Source: Conchocele bisecta
Taxonomy: Eukaryota > Mollusca > Bivalvia > Lucinida > Thyasiridae
Assembly: GCA_029237695.1 (NCBI GenBank)
Contig: CM055265.1
Location: 86,463,447-86,527,446 of the forward strand
Direction: 5' to 3'
Length of the DNA stretch: 64,000 nucleotides
Shown here: positions 59,488 to 64,000 of the stretch, one piece after another
How positions within the stretch are numbered: position 1 is the stretch's first letter
How the letters are laid out: each line of letters opens with the position of its first letter
The notes under the pieces: model-generated
Told to the model about the DNA's origin: nothing
The model's database searches: none
What the model saw: the letters and a program-made list of their open reading frames with translations, nothing else
Position numbers and translations under genes: made by a program

Positions 59488-60324
59488 ATGGCCGCGTTAT
59501 ATACGTTAGACATCAATTCTCTTTAATATACGCCGCTTATACATATATCCCGCTATACGAACCACTCCATGTTGACCTGAAAAACAGACACTCACCAGTC
59601 TGACAGCCAACCACGCATAGAAGTGATTTTCGGACAAGCACACCCACCCATGTATGCAATTTAAAGAAACAGACACCCTGGCATATATTTTCTTTAAACT
59701 GCCGTCTTGGGGTGCGGGTATGTTTTAATGGAACAGCCCTCACACGAACCGCTTGGCCCATTGTGGCCAAACTTCAGTTATGGTCCATGGGTGAAGACTT
59801 TTCAGATTTGTTAAAACGGAGGTCGTCGCTAATCCAAGATGGCCACCATCTAAAAATAGCACAAATTAAAAAAAAAAAAATCTTTGATCGATGTAGAATG
59901 CTCTTTCAAAGCTATTAAAATGGTGACCCCGAGGTCAAAAATGGGCTATTATTTTTGACTGAATATGCTCATGTCATATATCAAATTGAAGGTATCAATG
60001 AGGCGATTGCTCTGGTGCAATATTTGTTGGAATCGGATGATTATGTCATCCATGATGGCCGCCAAAAGGTCCATTTATTCAAGATTTTGAACGTCTTTTT
60101 CTCAGGAACCACATGGCTGATGCTGGCCAAACTTCATAGTAAGTTAAGATCCTTGGGTGAAGCATTTTCAGATTTGGTAATATGAGAGTCATCGCTTAAT
60201 CCAAGATGACCGCCATCTAAAAATAGCACAATTTTTTTAAAACACATATGAACTCAATGTCACATTCTCCTCTGGTGTTCATGGAGTCAGGTGAGCGAAT
60301 TAGGGCCATCGTGGCCCTCTTGTT

Positions 60325-61409
60325 ATGTTTGTCTATCCATCTTTCTAGATATCAACACAACGCAATTACATTAGTGATGCAGCTACACATTAAGTCTAAG
60401 ATATTAAACAGATCATTTTCTATTCTAATGCAACGAAAATAGAAAGCACGCATCTGATTGGTCAATTGTAATTACAGCCTATAAAATATGAAAAATCACA
60501 GCATATAAAATTCTCCGTTTTACCAGTCTGTGTTTTACAACTTGACAGGTTTATGTAACTACGCGCTTTTGTAAACAATTGCCAGCGGCGGGGATTCCAA
60601 ATATTTCCCAAATCATTTTCGGTACATGTTAATCATTCTGCCATATTGACCTGTACAACCCTAAGCGGAAAAGAGAATCAACCAATGACTGACAAACATG
60701 ACTTTAGGGTGGCCCTTCAACAAATTCCCAAAAATATTACACCACCCGCCCGCCCAAAAGGCAAAATACCGAAGAATTTAACAAAATGCTCAAATGCAAA
60801 CTCAATATGCCAGTACCAGCCTATAACTTTACGAATTCCAATGTGCACATACATGACTATACGTAATAAACTGTATTGCAGATGGGTAATCACCTGAATT
60901 AGGCGTTAATCCTGGGAAATCCTGTTGACTTGTTTACTTTTCCTTTATAAAAATAACATGAACGCACTGCAGAAATGTTGACATTTCTTTAAACGAATAA
61001 AAGCAATTAACTGTTGCAACTACACATAGAAAAGCAATACAATTGTTAAAATAAATGGGGATAACCTTGCTTTGTTTAACCTTGCGTCGCCATAAAACTG
61101 ATTCACAGACCATAAAAACTCCCACATACCGCTCCAAATCGAAAATACCACATATAACATACTATTTTACTGTTATTTTTATTCTACATCTACATTGCTT
61201 GGCCCTAAATGATATGATACTCTTTTGTGTTGATTGGCCGTTAAGCACCATTCCATTCCAAATAAAAAAACAAAGCATGGTTATCCCCTAAATCTATCCA
61301 TAAATATTCACAACCAGTGATGACCTGACTCGATCTATACTGTTTACAAACTTAGCATTATGTAAATTCCAATAACCTCCGACGGGAAGCACATATAATA
61401 CATATTATT
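60325..61409. other. Intron 22 3' part: small MITE and unassigned sequence
   Basis: 61053-61290 is a short element with ends ggggataaccttgctttgtt / aacaaagcatggttatcccc. The rest (60325-61050) is AT-rich with no repeat or gene I recognise. Confidence 0.5.
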
Positions 61410-61656
61410 TTAACCCTTAGACCGCTACTCCCAACAATAGTCGTCTGCCGTTACTTTTATATCTTGCCTTATTTCTCAATAAAAACATGTTTTGACAGCA
61501 CTTCAGAATCATTTCCAATGGAAATGATTCTGAAATGCTGTCAAAGCATGTTGTAAATTATTCTAAAATGCTATAAAAGCATGTTTTTGATGTCAGATAA
61601 AAATAGAAAATAAACAGCAGACGACAAAAAAATTAAGATAACGGTTTGAGGGTTAA
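61410..61656. mobile_element. J foldback MITE, complete
   Basis: Ends ttaacccttagaccgctact / gataacggtttgagggttaa; inner palindrome tgacagcacttcagaatcat / atgattctgaaatgctgtca. It lies about 160 bp before exon 23. A partial relative is in the next intron (62067-62235). Confidence 0.8.
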
Positions 61657-61817
61657 TAGTAGTCCCTCCATTAACTTTTTGAGCACAGGTCTTTATCTAT
61701 ATACATGTAGTTAATCAAAAGAATGACTTCAATTTATGAGTATTATGAGTATTATGGCCTGTGGTTTTGGTATAGGTTACACTAGCAATGAATCTCACTA
61801 TGAGACATGTTTTTCAG

Positions 61818-61905
61818 GTGGGGCCGCTGGACGGAGATCATCAAACACGCTTGCTTCAAGCGGCATATGGAGATCGCTGATGTGGAGAAAGTCGCCAGGG
61901 CTATT
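61818..61905 (+). CDS. CHD6-9/kis: CHD exon 23: WGRW motif
   Basis: Residues 1144-1173, 88 nt. WGRWTEIIKHACFKRHMEIA followed by DVEKVARAI, matching WGRW.DILSHGRFK...DVE.ICRAI, the SANT-like helix of class III CHDs. Human proteins have S/THGR where this has KHAC, a small local difference. Acceptor gtttttcAG, donor GTaagt, ends in phase 0. Confidence 0.95.
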
Positions 61906-62314
61906 GTAAGTCGTTTCTCCCGGTGCCTTTGTAGTAAAGTGGAACATTTCTAAATTGGACACCTAATTGGACACCAATGAAACCTCTGCATAATTTTCAT
62001 GCTTTCACTGTAATTTAAGTCAAAGATAATGGATGTTCATGATTGCAAAACACCCACACATGTATTAACCCTTAGCATGCGGGAAACATAAATTGTCGAA
62101 TGCTGTTATTTTATATTTTGTCTTCTTTCTCAATAAAAACATGTTTTGACAGCAGTCAACTTTTTACTTTATTTATGAAGAATATTGTAAAGTTTTTAAA
62201 CGTATTTTATGAAATTAAGCAGATGTACGAAGGTACAAAATCACATGGCATGTCTCAATGATGGCGCATGTACTGTGTTCCATAGTAACTAAATTCTGCC
62301 CATTTTCATTGCAG

Positions 62315-62417
62315 TTGATCTACTCACTACAGTATTATAAGGGTGACGAGAGGATAAAAGAATTTATCTGGGATCTCGTCTGCCCCTCTAATGATGGAAG
62401 TTTGAAAAACCATTCAG
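62315..62417 (+). CDS. CHD6-9/kis: CHD exon 24: [16 protein letters not shown]
   Basis: Residues 1174-1207. [20 protein letters not shown], then [14 protein letters not shown], matching YC..HYKGDE.IK.FIWDLI.P..DG....NHSG. Acceptor tcattgcAG, donor GTacat. The last base (g) is completed to Gly in exon 25, restoring NHSGLS. A hAT-like element starts 76 bp downstream. Confidence 0.95.
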
Positions 62418-62493
62418 GTACATGTTGTCTCAAAGTTGCTTTTTCACTTTTGTTGTGTAATCTCAGAATGTTATTATAGTCCTGGTATTATAG

Positions 62494-63093
62494 CAGAGCT
62501 GCCAACTGTTCCCATTTTTCCGTATTTGTTCCGGAAAATACATTATATATAAATACGGAAGTACGGACAACAATTAAAAAGTACGATTTTTAAAAAAAAT
62601 CAGCGCGGGAATATCTGGAAGTAATAATTTTGTTTCACAATTCTGCCAATAAATCCTATTTTTTTATTTACCCGTAATCATACTCGCCTAGGCGCTTACC
62701 ATTTCGATTCTTGCTGTGTAGTAATAGTAGTTTCAAGCGCTCAGTGATATTGATTTCTTCATCACGTACATTCATAAAATGTCCAAAGTGCGCTGCCAAC
62801 GAATTTGGGTCTTTTTTATCGAAAGAAGTTAAGAGAACACAGATGTTCATCACTGATTACAGCGAGACATGGCCCCATTTGGTCCTGTCAAAGCGCGGTG
62901 ATGAATTTGCGTCTTGCAGTGTAATTGTGATTTTTCGGTTGGTCATGGTGGCCGAGACAAGGCTCTAAAAAATTTACTTTATGCATATAAGTGAGTACCG
63001 ATTTGTGTTCGGAAAACATATGTGGTGTTCCTGAAAATAGCCCCTTTTTCTCTCCATGTTCCTCATGTGACCGACATGGGGTTGGCAGCTCTG
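62494..63093 (+). mobile_element. Element B copy 2 (uninterrupted), 6-bp target duplication
   Basis: Ends cagagctgccaactgttccc / ggggttggcagctctg, flanked by ttatag (62488-62493, 63094-63099). Encodes in pieces RTQMFITDYSETWPHLVLSK, RGDEFASC and, one frame over, CNCDFSVGHGGRDKALKNL: a Cys-rich finger with GHGG, as at the N-terminus of some hAT-related proteins. No catalytic domain, so a deletion derivative. Confidence 0.75.
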
Positions 63094-63102
63094 TTATAGG
63101 CC

Positions 63103-63162
63103 AGGCTTTAGATTACACAAGACTACCTGGCCACCAGGTAATCTTGTGTAATCTAAAGCTTC
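63103..63162. repeat. 60-bp palindrome
   Basis: tttagattacacaagactac / gtaatcttgtgtaatctaaa around ctggccaccag; almost perfect. It lies just beyond element B. Confidence 0.85.
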
Positions 63163-63484
63163 CCTCCCGCCGGACCAGCTGAGAAAGAAGACGAGCACAC
63201 TCGGAATAGACAACACTCGTCCATACGGAGTAACCGATACAGGGGTCAAGTACACAGCCACTGCCACCCGTACTGCCATCGCAGTTCACAATTTCTACTA
63301 ATCTTGGGTGTGGTAAAGGACTAAATGTGGATTTTGGATATTAAGATTTCCAGCTGTCCGAGATTGGTACTTTAGCCTATATGCAACAAGCAAAATTCCT
63401 GATCACGCTGATGTCATAGTTGTAGCTATTGTCTGTGTTAGACCGAGTTGTAGATCTGAAATGCCATTTAATCATACAATCCAA

Positions 63485-63723
63485 TTGTGGCTATGACTGG
63501 AGAAATGGAATTTACGGGTTTTGCGACCAGTGCTGATCCAGATCAGCCTGTGCATCGCAGTCTGATCAGGAACTGCACTGTTCGCCATTCCATCAATGAA
63601 ACGCCCGTCATTGCTTTTAGCAAGGAATATATACTGTTATCCGGCTACAGGAGTGTTCTATTTGACCAGGAGGTACACTGGTCACAAACGCGATAAGCCC
63701 ATTTCTGCAGTCTCCGCCACATG
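63485..63723. mobile_element. MITE A, copy 7
   Basis: Ends ttgtggctatgactggagaa / ctgcagtctccgccacatg. Ends 29 bp before exon 25, leaving little room for an ordinary pyrimidine tract. Confidence 0.8.
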
Positions 63724-63752
63724 TAGTCACCATTAGTCGCGTGCAATGACAG

Positions 63753-63912
63753 GTCTGTCGGCGCCGGTGCCGCGCGGCCGGAAGGGCAAGAAAGCGAAGG
63801 TGGAGAGCTTCAATGCTGCCGAGGAGATCCAGAAGGCGGGCATGAAGCTCGACCCGGACATCATCCTCAACGATGGCGGCTACAAGAAACATTTACATCG
63901 ACACTCCAATAA
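63753..63912 (+). CDS. CHD6-9/kis: CHD exon 25: GLSAPVPRGRKGKK and SLIDE-like end
   Basis: Residues 1208-1260. GLSAPVPRGRKGKKAKVESF is a diagnostic CHD6-9 signature. It is followed by IQKAGMKLDPDIILNDGGYK and KHLHRHSN, matching DEGYKKHLKHHCNK. Acceptor caatgacAG is weak in pyrimidines and 29 bp beyond a MITE end. Donor GTaggt leaves two bases (aa), so the frame continues past the window. Confidence 0.95.
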
Positions 63913-63967
63913 GTAGGTGTTATTATTTACCTACTTTCGTTTTCCATTGAAACACAATGCAACGCAA

Positions 63968-63997
63968 GACGTCAATATTTTTCCATATTGACGTCTC
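63968..63997. repeat. Short hairpin in the last intron
   Basis: agacgtcaatat-ttttcc-atattgacgtct, perfect 12-bp arms. The window ends three bases later. Confidence 0.85.
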
Positions 63998-64000
63998 GTG

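Larger units (their letters stand above)
56314..59740. mobile_element. O: 3.4-kb CAGGGCTG-ended element
   Basis: Ends cagggctgttccagtaaaac / gttttaatggaacagccct. No obvious target duplication: the C sequence runs on directly. Includes a 12-bp G run at 56340, an A/T-rich middle, a second C copy (57609-58508) and an ~88-bp tandem duplication (59312-59487). No protein recognised. Confidence 0.7.
55454..60324 (+). mobile_element. C element, copy 5, split by element O
   Basis: Head agctcacctgagcgaagctc after 'ccactgtttt'. It is cut at caaaactcttctt (56313) and resumes cacacgaaccgcttggccca (59741), which together match uninterrupted C copies. Ends with hairpin gggccatcgtggccc and tcttgtt. Confidence 0.85.

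Overview
This is eukaryotic nuclear DNA, most likely from a marine mollusc and probably a bivalve. Small GC-rich exons sit in AT-rich introns packed with short DNA transposons. Several repeats have the build described for bivalve 'pearl' / Helentron-like elements: a (GTCC)n-type microsatellite, a core of roughly 150-180 bp tandem units, and a hairpin end. The species call is an inference.

One gene explains all the convincing coding sequence. Twenty-five consecutive internal exons on the + strand (3062-63912) join in frame, with a GT-AG boundary and compatible phase at every junction, to give 3782 nt, about 1260 codons. The product is a class III CHD chromatin remodeller (CHD6/7/8/9; Kismet in flies), and by eye it looks most like CHD8. 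In order it holds a Gln-rich and then Lys-rich N-terminal part (exons 1-5), two chromodomains (exons 6-10), a SNF2 ATPase N lobe with intact Walker A and DEAH box (exons 11-15), the helicase C lobe ending in QARCHRIGQ (exons 16-18), the conserved CHD post-helicase block (exons 19-21), and the start of a SANT/SLIDE-like module (exons 22-25). There is no start codon, stop codon or promoter here: the gene runs out of the window at both ends. I recognised no other gene on either strand.

The rest is intron, mostly mobile DNA. 1-3061: tandem arrays, one SINE-like retroposon and the end of a small hairpin-ended element. 3240-11945: foldback MITEs and 'C' elements, with a three-deep nest at 9222-11604. 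12090-19924: a hAT element with perfect 8-bp target duplication that carries a pearl-like element, then an approximately 168-bp satellite inside another transposon. 20000-30501: compact exons separated by MITEs and a tRNA-derived SINE. 30743-45727: a 15-kb intron that was once about 1.4 kb and was swollen by insertions nested up to five deep; its 3' splice site lies in the end of a MITE. 45936-55217: C-lobe and post-helicase exons, a dead Tc1/mariner transposase, and a tandem triplication that copied one exon's 3' splice site. 55375-61817: another nested C element. 61818-64000: three exons, a hAT-like element with relic zinc-finger coding sequence, and MITEs.

The most interesting signals are: a superfamily of at least five element types sharing one terminal architecture (T-run, subterminal inverted repeat, 3' hairpin, CTTGTT end); two of these types sitting at the same nucleotide of two MITE copies; the transposon-derived splice acceptor; a degenerate second copy of the end of the ATPase exon; decoy acceptors from local duplication; and a TCAAGGTCA-type nuclear-receptor half-site recurring in most of the unrelated tandem cores.
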